From assembly GCF_022919575.1 (NCBI RefSeq), contig NZ_CP095071.1:1984001-2048000 (forward strand): DNA of 64,000 nucleotides, read 5' to 3'. A program made the position numbers and the translations under genes. The notes below the pieces were generated by a model. The model ran no database searches. It was not told the DNA's origin and was given only the letters and a program-made list of their open reading frames with translations. This stretch comes from Gracilibacillus salinarum. Lineage in GTDB: Bacteria; Bacillota; Bacilli; Bacillales; Amphibacillaceae. The stretch's first letter is position 1. Each line of letters begins with the position of its first letter. Positions 9,805-19,081 of the stretch are shown here, piece by piece.

Positions 9805-10911
9805 TTACTCTCCATTTAAATTGTAGATGTTTAATAATTTATCTATTTGAACACTTTCCTTATTTTGGTCAGCCTGCTTCTCACCATTATCTATTAATAT
9901 TTGTCTAAATGACTTATCTGTTAGTATCTTTTCCAAAGCATTAAATAATGATTCTTGATTAGCAGGTTGCACCGGTATCCCAGCATTATTTCTAAGCAAA
10001 TATGATAAGCCACCAACATCACTTCCAACAACTGGAGTATGGCAAGACATTGCTTCTAATGCTACTAATCCAAACCCCTCCATATGCGAAGGCAGAACGA
10101 ATACATCAGCGGCTGCCATCCATTGAGCGATTTCTTTTTGGGATTTAGGTGGATAGAAATTTATCTTTGTTAATTCTCTTGCTCCTATCTCTTTTTTTAA
10201 ATCTGCTAAAAATGCTGGTTCTTTTTCAGCACCTATTAAATGTAATTCTATTTTTTGATCTTTTTTTTGGAGGTCTTGAAACGCAAAAATTAATTCTTGC
10301 ACTCCTTTTGCCTTAATAAGATTACCAACAAATAAAATATGAAAATGTTCTTGATCTAAGTTTAAATTACTTTTTGTGTCCAACTTTGAACGCGGTTCAA
10401 ATACCTTTCTATTTACACCCATATTTATGATGGAAACTTTACGCTCATTAATGGAGTAAGTTTGAATAATCTCTTCCTTCAACTGATAACCAACAGCAAT
10501 TATATGATCTGCACCATTTAATATATAATTAGTTATCTTAGATATTATTTTATTTTTTTTTGCCATTCTATCTATATCTCCACCATGAGCAGTAACTACG
10601 ACTTTCGTACCGAATATTCTCTTGAAAAACATGGCAAATAAACCTGATGGAAAAACGTAATGAGCATGGACAACATTATATTTTTTTCCATTTAGGATTA
10701 GAAATTTGAATATTTGAAACACCCATAGCAGGTATTTTTTGATAACATGCATCTTATCCATTCGTTGGTCTTGAATAGCTGCTACATCAATGTCCAGTTC
10801 TTTATCTCGTAAAGCGCTCACCTGATTTTTCACAAAAATACCAAATGATGGGTGTTTGTCGCTAGGATACATATTCGTAATTACTAAAACTTTTTTGTTT
10901 TTATTTAGCAT
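9805..10911 (-). CDS. Glycosyltransferase family 4 (GT-B fold)
   Basis: The 368-residue protein shows HAHYVFPSGLFAMFFKR in the acceptor half and LPSHMEGFGLVALEAMSC in the donor half, the E-x7-E pattern of retaining GT4 enzymes. It is expected to add a sugar to the growing repeat unit at the cytoplasmic face. It sits 19 bases downstream of the polymerase-like gene and directly before the PssD/PssE pair. Confidence 0.9.
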   Translation of the reverse strand: MLNKNKKVLVITNMYPSDKHPSFGIFVKNQVSALRDKELDIDVAAIQDQRMDKMHVIKKYLLWVFQIFKFLILNGKKYNVVHAHYVFPSGLFAMFFKRIFGTKVVVTAHGGDIDRMAKKNKIISKITNYILNGADHIIAVGYQLKEEIIQTYSINERKVSIINMGVNRKVFEPRSKLDTKSNLNLDQEHFHILFVGNLIKAKGVQELIFAFQDLQKKDQKIELHLIGAEKEPAFLADLKKEIGARELTKINFYPPKSQKEIAQWMAAADVFVLPSHMEGFGLVALEAMSCHTPVVGSDVGGLSYLLRNNAGIPVQPANQESLFNALEKILTDKSFRQILIDNGEKQADQNKESVQIDKLLNIYNLNGE

Positions 10912-10930
10912 AGCTAGATTTCAAACTCCC

Positions 10931-12331
10931 TTATTTTAGTTTGTCACTTGGATGAATGGACAGGACATATAAATAAGCTAAAGCAATTGCTAAATATATA
11001 CCTGATGCTGGATTCAAGAGTACATGCCCCGCAAAAAATGCCACTCCTAATCCTAACCCTACTGAAACAAAGACCAGTAAATAGGATATATTAACATTTT
11101 TTAACTTAAGTCGATCGACGATGCCTTTTATAATAAAAAATCCATAGAAGATAAATAAACTAAACAATATGATTGATCCTAATATTCCATAGCCGAAAAA
11201 CCAATCGAAATAGTCTATTTCAATTAATTTCATTTGTTCTTCTGTTTCGTAATTTCCACCAATACCCATTCCTAATATTTTTTGGGAGTTAGGTGAGTTT
11301 TCAAATTGTGTTAATGTATTTTCAAAAAAGTTAGCTCTCCCACTAAGTAATTTAATTACCCACTTATTCTGTAAGATGCTATGATTCGCTTTAGGTTCGC
11401 CATTTTCATCTACATTTCCTTCTGGAAAACTCTCATCTTCTCCTTCACCTAGTCCATTATCAAACTCTCCTAAATCATCCTCTCCAGTATCTTCAACCAT
11501 TACATTCATGTTGTTCCAAACAGGAGAAATAGGTACATATGCAAGTGTAGCTATTAACAACCCACCAATAAATAAAGCATTTATAAATTGACCTTTTTTA
11601 ATTATTTGCGCTATTAATATACCGATAAAAGCTACTCCTAGAACAAAAACACATGCCCCTAGACCAACTTTTGTTCCAATTTGGAGACTTGACCAAGCAA
11701 CGACAATAATAAATGGTAATAGAAGGATTTTATGTTTAAGATTATTCTTTTTAATCATGTATAAGATCATTAGAGATAGGCCCATTGCTAATATCGCACT
11801 TAATTCATTCCCAGAGAAAAACCACCCTGAATGACCTTCTTTTACTAACTGACCGTAGCTTCGTTTTCCTGTAGAGGTTAAATCTGCGATTAACATAATA
11901 ATCCCTATTATCGACATACTAATAAATATATTTCTTTGGATTATTTCTTGCCAATTATCTTTTTTTATGATTGATTGGAAAATTAAAGGGTATATAATTA
12001 ACATAATAACTACGAATAATGTTTTAATTATATAATTGACTTCCTGTCCTAAGTTAAAAGGTTCTTTTACTAAGAAATTATTCACAAAGTGACTACAAAT
12101 AAACACCCCTAGGACAACTAGATAAGTAAGTGCAAAGTTTTTCATTTTCGATTTCGGCAATAGTAGCACATATATACAACCTATTCCCATAGCTGCTACT
12201 CTGATCAGTTCAGAAAAAGGTAAATCTAAAAATGCTAAAACATCCAAGAATGGCTGAAAGCAAATAAAAAACACAAAGAAAAATTCTATATATTTGGACC
12301 ATTTCATTCTGTTTGATTCAATTAAATTCAT
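10931..12331 (-). CDS. O-antigen ligase/polymerase-like membrane protein (Wzy-type)
   Basis: The 466-residue protein has about ten to twelve membrane segments and a large extracytoplasmic loop in the second half, the arrangement of Wzy polymerases and WaaL ligases. The loop carries a strongly acidic stretch (around residues 275-315, rich in Glu, Asp and Gly). It is the first gene of the polysaccharide cluster after the TagO-like gene and terminator, and probably polymerises repeat units outside the membrane. Polymerase and ligase cannot be told apart by sequence alone. Confidence 0.78.
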   Translation of the reverse strand: MNLIESNRMKWSKYIEFFFVFFICFQPFLDVLAFLDLPFSELIRVAAMGIGCIYVLLLPKSKMKNFALTYLVVLGVFICSHFVNNFLVKEPFNLGQEVNYIIKTLFVVIMLIIYPLIFQSIIKKDNWQEIIQRNIFISMSIIGIIMLIADLTSTGKRSYGQLVKEGHSGWFFSGNELSAILAMGLSLMILYMIKKNNLKHKILLLPFIIVVAWSSLQIGTKVGLGACVFVLGVAFIGILIAQIIKKGQFINALFIGGLLIATLAYVPISPVWNNMNVMVEDTGEDDLGEFDNGLGEGEDESFPEGNVDENGEPKANHSILQNKWVIKLLSGRANFFENTLTQFENSPNSQKILGMGIGGNYETEEQMKLIEIDYFDWFFGYGILGSIILFSLFIFYGFFIIKGIVDRLKLKNVNISYLLVFVSVGLGLGVAFFAGHVLLNPASGIYLAIALAYLYVLSIHPSDKLK

Positions 12332-12424
12332 AACGATAGAGCTCCCCCTAGAACAAACCCACTATTTTTTGTTAAGCATTCTGATACATTATACACTATA
12401 TATCGCAACTTTTTCGACAATTTT
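12332..12424 (-). promoter_or_regulatory. Possible promoter of the polysaccharide cluster
   Basis: An AT-rich stretch between the tagO-like terminator and the polymerase gene contains a perfect TATAAT on the minus strand (12388-12393). A TTGTCG lies upstream at 12415-12420, but the gap is 21 bases, too long for a standard promoter, so the -35 is uncertain. The terminator just upstream makes a separate start likely. Confidence 0.35.
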
Positions 12425-12463
12425 TCTAAAAAATAAAAGCCCTTATTAAAATTAAGGGCTTTA
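12425..12463 (-). terminator. Terminator after the tagO-like gene
   Basis: The stem AAAGCCCTTA/TAAGGGCTTT with a short AT loop is followed on the minus strand by a T-rich run. Confidence 0.8.
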
Positions 12464-12470
12464 AGTTTGT

Positions 12471-13517
12471 CTAATTTTGCTTCTTTGTATCTAGATAGTT
12501 CAGTATTGGTCTATAATCTTTACTTATTAAACCAGTAATTTCTACAATTAATTCAACAATTATTGATAGTCCAATAATGAGAAGTGTCGCTCCCCAGATA
12601 GTAGCTTCTGTAAAAATAACTGCTGCAACACTGAACATACTACTCATTAGATAAATTAGTAAGACAGTTTGTCTGTGTGAAAAACCTAATCGTAATAAGC
12701 AATGATGCAAATGCAATTTATCTGGAGAAGATAAAGGCTTATTATTTACAACTCTTCTTATAATAGCAAAGCTTGTATCTATAATTGGCACTGCTAAAAT
12801 AATTATAGGTACTAGTAAGGAGAACATTGCCACATTCTTAAATAGCCCTGATACTGCCAACACGCTGATCATATAGCCTAAAAATAGCGATCCTGTATCT
12901 CCCATAAAGATTTTTGCTGGATGGAAATTAAACAATAAGAAACCAACAGTGCTTCCTAATAGGATAAAGCCGATTAAGGCTATTAAATAGTTCCCCATTG
13001 CTACAGCAAATACAGAGATAGTAAATACTGCTATCGAGGATACCCCAGCAGCAAGTCCATCTAAACCATCAATTAAGTTAATAGCATTCGTTACACCAAT
13101 AATCCATACAATAGTTATCGGGATTGCCCAAAAACCAAACTCAACTCTGTCAATAAAAGGTAATGTTACAAAATCAATCTGTATTCCACCAAGTACAGTC
13201 ACTAAGGCGGCTAATAATTGACCTAATAATTTTGCTTTTGGTGAGATTTGTTTCACATCATCTACTATTCCGACTGCTGTTATAATGAGGCCACCTGCGA
13301 AAATTGGCCAAATTTCTATTGTTCTATCTATAAAAAGCAAATAGGTAATAGCAAAGCTTCCAAAAATAGCTAACCCACCCAAACGTGGCATTAATTTTTT
13401 ATGAACCTTTCTATTATTTGGTTGATCTACTATTCCTGTCTTGACGGCTAATTTAATGACTAAAGGTGTTAGTAAAATTGTGAGTAGTAAACTTATTAAC
13501 AAGGCTATATACAACAT
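12471..13517 (-). CDS. tagO: Undecaprenyl-phosphate N-acetylglucosaminyl-1-phosphate transferase (TagO/WecA type)
   Basis: The 348-residue MraY-family membrane protein shows NAINLIDGLDGLAAGVS, FMGDTGSLFLGY and the late HLHHCLLRLG motif of the WecA/TagO subgroup. It should transfer GlcNAc-1-phosphate from UDP-GlcNAc to undecaprenyl phosphate, the first step of wall teichoic acid and of many capsule repeat units. It has its own terminator and directly precedes the polysaccharide cluster, so it may prime that glycan as well. The symbol rests on family, not on proven substrate. Confidence 0.85.
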   Translation of the reverse strand: MLYIALLISLLLTILLTPLVIKLAVKTGIVDQPNNRKVHKKLMPRLGGLAIFGSFAITYLLFIDRTIEIWPIFAGGLIITAVGIVDDVKQISPKAKLLGQLLAALVTVLGGIQIDFVTLPFIDRVEFGFWAIPITIVWIIGVTNAINLIDGLDGLAAGVSSIAVFTISVFAVAMGNYLIALIGFILLGSTVGFLLFNFHPAKIFMGDTGSLFLGYMISVLAVSGLFKNVAMFSLLVPIIILAVPIIDTSFAIIRRVVNNKPLSSPDKLHLHHCLLRLGFSHRQTVLLIYLMSSMFSVAAVIFTEATIWGATLLIIGLSIIVELIVEITGLISKDYRPILNYLDTKKQN

Positions 13518-13673
13518 TTTAATCCTCCAACTCTAACTCTAGTTAAACTAAAACTCTACAATTATAGAATAAGAGACTTTTTTTAAAATTATTTCCTGAA
13601 ATATTATAAACAATAACTTTAATAATTGCAATTGAAAATCTACCCATTCATTTCAAATTAATATTTTTGTAAC

Positions 13674-13723
13674 AAAAGAAAGCTCCATTCTGGTAGTTGT
13701 AATAGAATGGAGCTTTCTTTTTT
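13674..13723. terminator. Bidirectional-looking terminator after the RND pump gene
   Basis: A perfect stem (AAAGCTCCATTC/GAATGGAGCTTT) is flanked by A- and T-runs on both sides. It ends the efflux operon, which is read on the minus strand. Confidence 0.8.
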
Positions 13724-13728
13724 CATAA

Positions 13729-16700
13729 TTATTTCTTCGTAAACCATCCCTTCACTCGCATCGACACGCTGTCAAAGTACGTATACACAACCGGTATTAA
13801 TACTAGTGTGAAAATACTTGATACGGCAAGACCGAAGATAACGGTGACTGCCATTGGTTGCTGCATTTCGGCACCTTCGCCGTAGCCCAGGGCAAGTGGG
13901 ACCATGGCGAGGATGGTGGTTAACGTGGTCATCAGGATTGGGCGCAGTCTTGTTTTTCCTGCTTCCACAATTGCTTCATATCGGTCGATGCCACGGTCTC
14001 TTAAGATGTTGATGTAGTCAACAAGCACGATGGCGTTGTTGACGACGATACCGGCGAGCATGATGACCCCGATGAAGGCGGTGATCGATAGTGGCAGGCC
14101 GGTGATGAAGAGGCCGCCGAAGACACCGACTGCTGTTGCTGGCATGGAGAACATGATGACTAGCGGATGCAAGAAGTTCTCAAATTGAACAGCCATAACA
14201 GCATAGACGAGGAAGATTGATAAGATTAACGCAAGACTTAAGTCAGCGAAAGCTTCCGTCATGTCTTCTGCCTGACCACCGATTGAGTAGTCATATTCCT
14301 CTGGGAAGTGCATCGAGTTAAGTGCATCTTCCACATTTTGTGACACAGTTCCAAGGTCACTGCCTTCGATACCAGAGGTAATATTTACTTGGCGCTGCTG
14401 ATTTTCACGACTGATCGTGGCAGCACTTTGAACTTGTTCAAATTCTGCTATGGTTGATAACGGAATCGTCGTACCTTGCTGATTCTGGATTTCCAGATTT
14501 TCTAAATCGTTAATGGTAGACGTTTCATCTTCTGGATATTGCAAGGTGACGTTCATCTCTTCGCCTTCTTCACGGTATTGCATCACGGTTTGGCCGGTCA
14601 TGGCGGTTTGAACCTGACTCATCACTTCCTGATACGTGAGACCATACTGGGATGCTAATTCACGATCTACCTCTACCATCATTTCTGGCTGGGTATCCGA
14701 TAAGGATGACGTTGGATTATAGACGCCCTCCACATCTTCTAATACGGTTAATACTTGATCAGACAGCTCTTTTAACACATCATTCTCGGGACCGGACAGC
14801 TGAATCTGGATTGGATCGCCAAGGCTTGCTCCTGAGCTTGCCTCACTAACCGTGATCTCGGCGCCGGCAATTTCCTGTAATTGTTCATCAACTTCCTGTA
14901 CGAAAGATGACGTTGTTTGCTCCCGCTCTTCTGCTGGGACGAGCTGGATCTGGTACGAGGCGTTTGAACCTCCTCCGCCTGACATCATCGCGCTTTGGCT
15001 GTTGCCACTTCCAACTGTGACATAGCTGACATCGATGATATCGTCATATTCTGCTAGCTGTGTATTCACTTTTTCGGTTAGGTCGAGTCGTTTCTCTTCA
15101 CTCGTTCCTGGTGGTGTTTCTACGCTAATCGTCAGTTGGCCCTGGTCCCCTTCTGGTATAAAGGCTGTGCCGATATAAGGGATTAAGGCGAGACTTCCGA
15201 TAATTGCTGCAATCGTGATAAGAATCGTTGTTTTTCTTAATTTTAATGCCCCTTTAAGGACGCGTTCGTAGCCGTTGATCACCTTTTGCATAATGCGATC
15301 AAACCAGTAACGTCTGCCGTGATCCTCCATTGCTTTCGTTAATAGCTTGGAAGATAGCATCGGAATCAGTGTAACTGCTACTGCCAGTGATGCAATCAGC
15401 GAGAACGAAATCGTTAAGGCTAGTGGCGTAAATAGCTCGGATGCGATTCCTTCTACGAACACAATCGGCAAGAATACTACCAATGTCGTCGTAGTGGAGG
15501 CAATAACCGCTGGTGCGAGTTCGGATGCACCCTTGATCGCCGCTTCTTTCATACTGTAGCCTTTTTGACGGTAGGCGACGATATTTTCTAATATAACGAT
15601 CGAACTGTCGACCATCATCCCGATACCGAGGGCGAGACCACCCATTGTTAAGACGTTTAAGGTTTCACCGGTGAAATAGAGTAAAACAAACGTCGAAATA
15701 ATCGCGATTGGGATGGATACACCAATAACGAGCGTGGCACGGAAACTTCTTAGGAATAACAGCAGGACGAGTAATGCAAAGATACCACCGAAGATCATAT
15801 TCTGGATAACCGAATTAATCGATTGTTTAATGAAATCGGATGTATCGACGACAACATCGAGACTGACATCATCTGGAAGCTGCTGATTCAAGTCGTCCAT
15901 CGCATCTAATATATTGTTAGAAACATCGACCGTGTTGCCATCAGACTGCTTAAGTATGCTGAGGACAACTGCTGTTTCATTGTTAACCAGGGCTGTACTA
16001 TTTTTTTGTCTGTTATCCTGGATATCCGCTACGTCATCGAGCGTAATCTGGGCCCCTTGTGGTGTCTGGATAATCGACTGGCGAATATCATCGACCGATC
16101 CATAAGAACCGTCTATCCGGATCTGTAAATCCTGTTCACCTCGTTGCACAGTACCGGCAGAGGCGGATTGATTGGCGCCTTGTAATGACTGCTGAATCAG
16201 TTGCGTCGAGACACCGTACTGCTTCATGGCCGCTCTGTCGAGTTCAACGTCAATCACTCGTTCTTCGCCACCTTCGATACTGACGGAAGCGACACCGCTT
16301 TGACGTTCAAAATAAGGCTGAACCGTGTCTTCTGCTACAGATTGTAATTTTTGTGTATCACTGCCTGTTAAACCGACCCACATAATGGGCATTTGGTTCG
16401 GATTAAAACGGAGAACGCTTGGATCATTGGCGCCGTCTGGCAATGCCCCTTTGACCTGATCCACGCTTTCCCGGACTTCAAGTAAGGCATTATCGAGGTT
16501 CGTGCCATTTTCGAACATGACAATAACGAGTGAAGAACCCCTTTGTGACTGGGATTGAATCGTGTTGACACCTTCAATCGAGCTAAGACTGCTTTCTACT
16601 GGTTTGGAAACGAGCTGTTCCACTTCTTGTGGTGCTGCATCCGGATAGTTGGTTGCAACGACCGCAATTGGTAAATCAATTTCCGGAAATAAATCTATCG

Positions 16701-16797
16701 CTAAATTTCGAACGGAGATAAAACCCATTGCGATGATAGCGAGGACAATCATGATGACCCCGACTGGCCGTTTCACAGATGTTGATACTAATTTCAT
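13729..16797 (-). CDS. RND-family efflux pump (SwrC/YerP-like)
   Basis: The 1022-residue protein has the AcrB/HAE1 layout: one N-terminal membrane helix, a large outer domain, a block of membrane helices around 340-540, a second outer domain and a final helix block. Membrane motif GMMVDSSIVILENI has one Asp where AcrB has two, as I recall for Gram-positive SwrC proteins. It uses the proton gradient to expel amphiphilic compounds, surfactin in B. subtilis SwrC. The gene starts three bases after the adaptor gene ends, in a TetR-led operon. Confidence 0.92.
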   Translation of the reverse strand: MKLVSTSVKRPVGVIMIVLAIIAMGFISVRNLAIDLFPEIDLPIAVVATNYPDAAPQEVEQLVSKPVESSLSSIEGVNTIQSQSQRGSSLVIVMFENGTNLDNALLEVRESVDQVKGALPDGANDPSVLRFNPNQMPIMWVGLTGSDTQKLQSVAEDTVQPYFERQSGVASVSIEGGEERVIDVELDRAAMKQYGVSTQLIQQSLQGANQSASAGTVQRGEQDLQIRIDGSYGSVDDIRQSIIQTPQGAQITLDDVADIQDNRQKNSTALVNNETAVVLSILKQSDGNTVDVSNNILDAMDDLNQQLPDDVSLDVVVDTSDFIKQSINSVIQNMIFGGIFALLVLLLFLRSFRATLVIGVSIPIAIISTFVLLYFTGETLNVLTMGGLALGIGMMVDSSIVILENIVAYRQKGYSMKEAAIKGASELAPAVIASTTTTLVVFLPIVFVEGIASELFTPLALTISFSLIASLAVAVTLIPMLSSKLLTKAMEDHGRRYWFDRIMQKVINGYERVLKGALKLRKTTILITIAAIIGSLALIPYIGTAFIPEGDQGQLTISVETPPGTSEEKRLDLTEKVNTQLAEYDDIIDVSYVTVGSGNSQSAMMSGGGGSNASYQIQLVPAEEREQTTSSFVQEVDEQLQEIAGAEITVSEASSGASLGDPIQIQLSGPENDVLKELSDQVLTVLEDVEGVYNPTSSLSDTQPEMMVEVDRELASQYGLTYQEVMSQVQTAMTGQTVMQYREEGEEMNVTLQYPEDETSTINDLENLEIQNQQGTTIPLSTIAEFEQVQSAATISRENQQRQVNITSGIEGSDLGTVSQNVEDALNSMHFPEEYDYSIGGQAEDMTEAFADLSLALILSIFLVYAVMAVQFENFLHPLVIMFSMPATAVGVFGGLFITGLPLSITAFIGVIMLAGIVVNNAIVLVDYINILRDRGIDRYEAIVEAGKTRLRPILMTTLTTILAMVPLALGYGEGAEMQQPMAVTVIFGLAVSSIFTLVLIPVVYTYFDSVSMRVKGWFTKK

Positions 16798-16799
16798 GA

Positions 16800-17663
16800 T
16801 TAATCCTCCTCAGCTACTTTAATTTTACTGCCATCGACTAACGTCAGCTGGCCGCTCGTGACGAGTTGATCTCCTTCTGAAAGCTCTCCCTCCACAGCGG
16901 TTGACTGTGATTGGGTAGCTTGGACTGTGACGGCTACTTTTCGAGCTGTATCGCCATCGACCACATAGACAAACGTCTCCTGATCTTGTTCCACTAAGGC
17001 AGCGGTCGGAACCTGCAAGGCATCCTGCACAACAGTATCCTTAATAATCGCTTTGGCCACAACGCCTGCTTTTATATTGGCTGATTCATTGTCAAACGAC
17101 AAATCAACTGGAAACAGACCGGAATCATTCGAGACATCTGACACGTAATCGATCGTCGCCTGCTGCGCTTCTTCGTCCTCATTACCTGTCGTGACGCTCA
17201 CTTCATTTCCTTCTTCAAATAAATTCAGTTGCGTATCGGCAATTTGTAATTGGACGTTAAGACTTGTCAGATCGGTAACAACAGCTAATGGATCCTGTGT
17301 CGATACCATGGAACCTTCTTTGGCAGTCAGCTGAGTAATCACACCATCTGCTGGTGCTTCTACCGTAATCGTTCCTTGCGGGCTTGCGATCTTCGCAATA
17401 TCGTCGCCTTCTTCGACTTCATCACCATTCGCTAATTCCAATTCATCGATTTCGCCCGCTACTGACGGAATAACAGGTGTGGATTGATTTGGTGAGGTTC
17501 GTCCATAAAAAACACGATCCATGACCAGATCACCTTTTGTTACTTCACCAGTTTCTACTGGCGTCACACGCTCTGTCTCTTCCTCCTGCTCTTCGTTGTC
17601 ATTCTGTGAACATGCAACAAGTGTGATGATCACAATCATCAGTAAAAACAATAAACGCTTCAT
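16800..17663 (-). CDS. Efflux RND periplasmic-adaptor-like lipoprotein
   Basis: The 287-residue protein begins MKRLLFLLMIVIITLVACSQ, a lipoprotein signal with the acylated Cys at about residue 18. A lipoyl/HlyD-like hairpin (PVIPSVAGEIDELELANGD and the matching half ITVEAPADGVITQLTAKEGS) and beta-barrel regions follow, typical of membrane fusion proteins. The coiled-coil hairpin is almost absent, as expected without an outer membrane. It lies between the TetR and pump genes and probably assists the pump on the cell surface. Confidence 0.88.
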   Translation of the reverse strand: MKRLLFLLMIVIITLVACSQNDNEEQEEETERVTPVETGEVTKGDLVMDRVFYGRTSPNQSTPVIPSVAGEIDELELANGDEVEEGDDIAKIASPQGTITVEAPADGVITQLTAKEGSMVSTQDPLAVVTDLTSLNVQLQIADTQLNLFEEGNEVSVTTGNEDEEAQQATIDYVSDVSNDSGLFPVDLSFDNESANIKAGVVAKAIIKDTVVQDALQVPTAALVEQDQETFVYVVDGDTARKVAVTVQATQSQSTAVEGELSEGDQLVTSGQLTLVDGSKIKVAEED

Positions 17664-17684
17664 TCTTTTGTCCCCTCTCTGTTC

Positions 17685-18536
17685 TTAAAGATATTTTTTT
17701 ATATTTTGCACATGGGATTGTAATACCTCATGTGTTTCTAAATGCTTGAGCATACTCTGAATAATAATGCGTTTCGGCTTTTGCTTCGTTCGTTCTTCTT
17801 CTAATACTTGGATCGCTTCTTGCGCATCCTGCTTGTCCTGTTGAGGTAACTGGGTTATCTTTTCATGTAATGCATCGATATTCTCCTGAATCGCCAGTTC
17901 ATCTTTTTCATTAAATTGGGTAAGATCCTGATAGTGAAAAATCGGTGGTGCCTGTTGCTCGAGAACATCCTGAATCATTAGGTTAATATGATGGGTAATG
18001 TATGATGCCAATTGGCTGGAATCGAACTCCAGGTTATGGATCGCAATCCATTTGAAATAGCCGCTGAGCAGACTGTCGACCTGGATGATGATATCGGTCA
18101 TATGTGTGGATAACGGACTGCCATAAATATTGCTCAGGCGTTCTTCCATCCAGTCGTAGCTTTGTTTATGTAGACTACGGATCAGGTCATCCATCTTGTC
18201 ACCGAGGTGAATATTATCACGAAAATGCATTAATAAATATTCTTTGTGGTCTTTATATAATTCAAGAAAGGCTGCTATTTGATTTGTGAATGCTTCAAAC
18301 GGATCATCCGAGGAATCTTCCATACGGTTAAGTTTCTCCATGATGGTTTCGGAATAGTATTTGAAGATTTCTACTAACAAATCATCTTTTGAATCAAAAT
18401 GGATGTAAAAGGCGCCTTTGGATACTTCACTGGTGGAGGCAATCTCTTGAATAGAAGTCGTGTGAAATCCTTTTTCTGCGAAGAGTTTCAGACTTTCCTG
18501 CATGATTCGTTTCTTTTTATCTTCCAGTTTCGACAT
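17685..18536 (-). CDS. TetR-family repressor of the efflux operon
   Basis: The N-terminal helix-turn-helix is clear: HTTSIQEIASTSEVSKGAFY then IHFDSKDDLLVEIFKYY. At 283 residues it is longer than the usual 190-220; the extra C-terminal part (about 200-283) is charged, helical and rich in Gln and Glu, ending ETHEVLQSHVQNIKKYL. It heads the adaptor and pump genes, 22 bases before the former, and a 14-bp inverted repeat lies upstream. Local autoregulation and drug-induced release are inferred from these facts. Confidence 0.88.
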   Translation of the reverse strand: MSKLEDKKKRIMQESLKLFAEKGFHTTSIQEIASTSEVSKGAFYIHFDSKDDLLVEIFKYYSETIMEKLNRMEDSSDDPFEAFTNQIAAFLELYKDHKEYLLMHFRDNIHLGDKMDDLIRSLHKQSYDWMEERLSNIYGSPLSTHMTDIIIQVDSLLSGYFKWIAIHNLEFDSSQLASYITHHINLMIQDVLEQQAPPIFHYQDLTQFNEKDELAIQENIDALHEKITQLPQQDKQDAQEAIQVLEEERTKQKPKRIIIQSMLKHLETHEVLQSHVQNIKKYL

Positions 18537-18596
18537 GGCTTTCTCTCCCCTCTTTCTTGTACGATAGCTGAACTACAGAGGTTTCACTTTTTCTCA

Positions 18597-18646
18597 TGAC
18601 TGGTCAGTCACACCTCCACATTAACAACTATCAAAGCGTGTTGCAA
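18597..18646 (-). promoter_or_regulatory. Putative promoter and TetR operator of the efflux operon
   Basis: TGACTG-GT-CAGTCA (18597-18610) is a perfect inverted repeat apart from its two central bases. On the minus strand it lies just downstream of a possible promoter: TTGCAA (18641-18646), a 17-base gap and TAATGT (18618-18623). The operator would cover the start of transcription, which suits repression by the adjacent TetR protein. The -10 is weak. Confidence 0.5.
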
Positions 18647-18689
18647 TAATTGTGTTTCAACTTTTTTTCTGCTGACTTGTTGAAAACAT

Positions 18690-18731
18690 AATAAAAGCCA
18701 ATACTTCCTGATATGAAGATTGGCTTTTATT
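18690..18731. terminator. Terminator after the acidic lipoprotein gene
   Basis: A 12-bp perfect stem (ATAAAAGCCAAT/ATTGGCTTTTAT) with a 16-base loop lies between the lipoprotein stop and the upstream region of the tetR-type gene. Confidence 0.75.
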
Positions 18732-18736
18732 CTTAC

Positions 18737-19081
18737 TTATTCATTTTCTGTATTATCTTCTTCGTTGTCTACCGCATCTTCCATATTTTGTTCGGCTTCA
18801 TCCATGGTATCTTCCATTTCTTCGCCCATGTCTTCACCTGTGTTTCCTTCTTCGGTAGTGCCTTCATCTGTGGTACCTTCATCAATAGTGCCCGTTCCAG
18901 TTCCTTCTTCTGGGTTGTCACCCGTATCGCCAGGTACTTCTTCCTCTTCTGTACCTGTTTGGTCATCCTCTTGCTGTTGTTCTTCTTCTAATGGTTCTTC
19001 TTCTTCACTATCTGCACAACCTGCAAGAAAAGCAAGTGATAATAAAAAGGCACTTAGGTACTTGATGTACTTCGTTTTCAT
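18737..19081 (-). CDS. Small acidic lipoprotein
   Basis: The 114-residue product has a lipoprotein signal (basic start, hydrophobic core, LAFLAGC lipobox with Cys near residue 21). The rest is nearly all Glu, Asp, Thr, Gly, Asn and Gln, with short degenerate repeats such as TDEGTTEEG. No fold or family is recognised; the mature part is likely disordered and strongly negative. The gene has a good start context (AAAAGGAGGACAACACC before ATG) and its own terminator, so it looks real. Confidence 0.7.
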   Translation of the reverse strand: MKTKYIKYLSAFLLSLAFLAGCADSEEEEPLEEEQQQEDDQTGTEEEEVPGDTGDNPEEGTGTGTIDEGTTDEGTTEEGNTGEDMGEEMEDTMDEAEQNMEDAVDNEEDNTENE

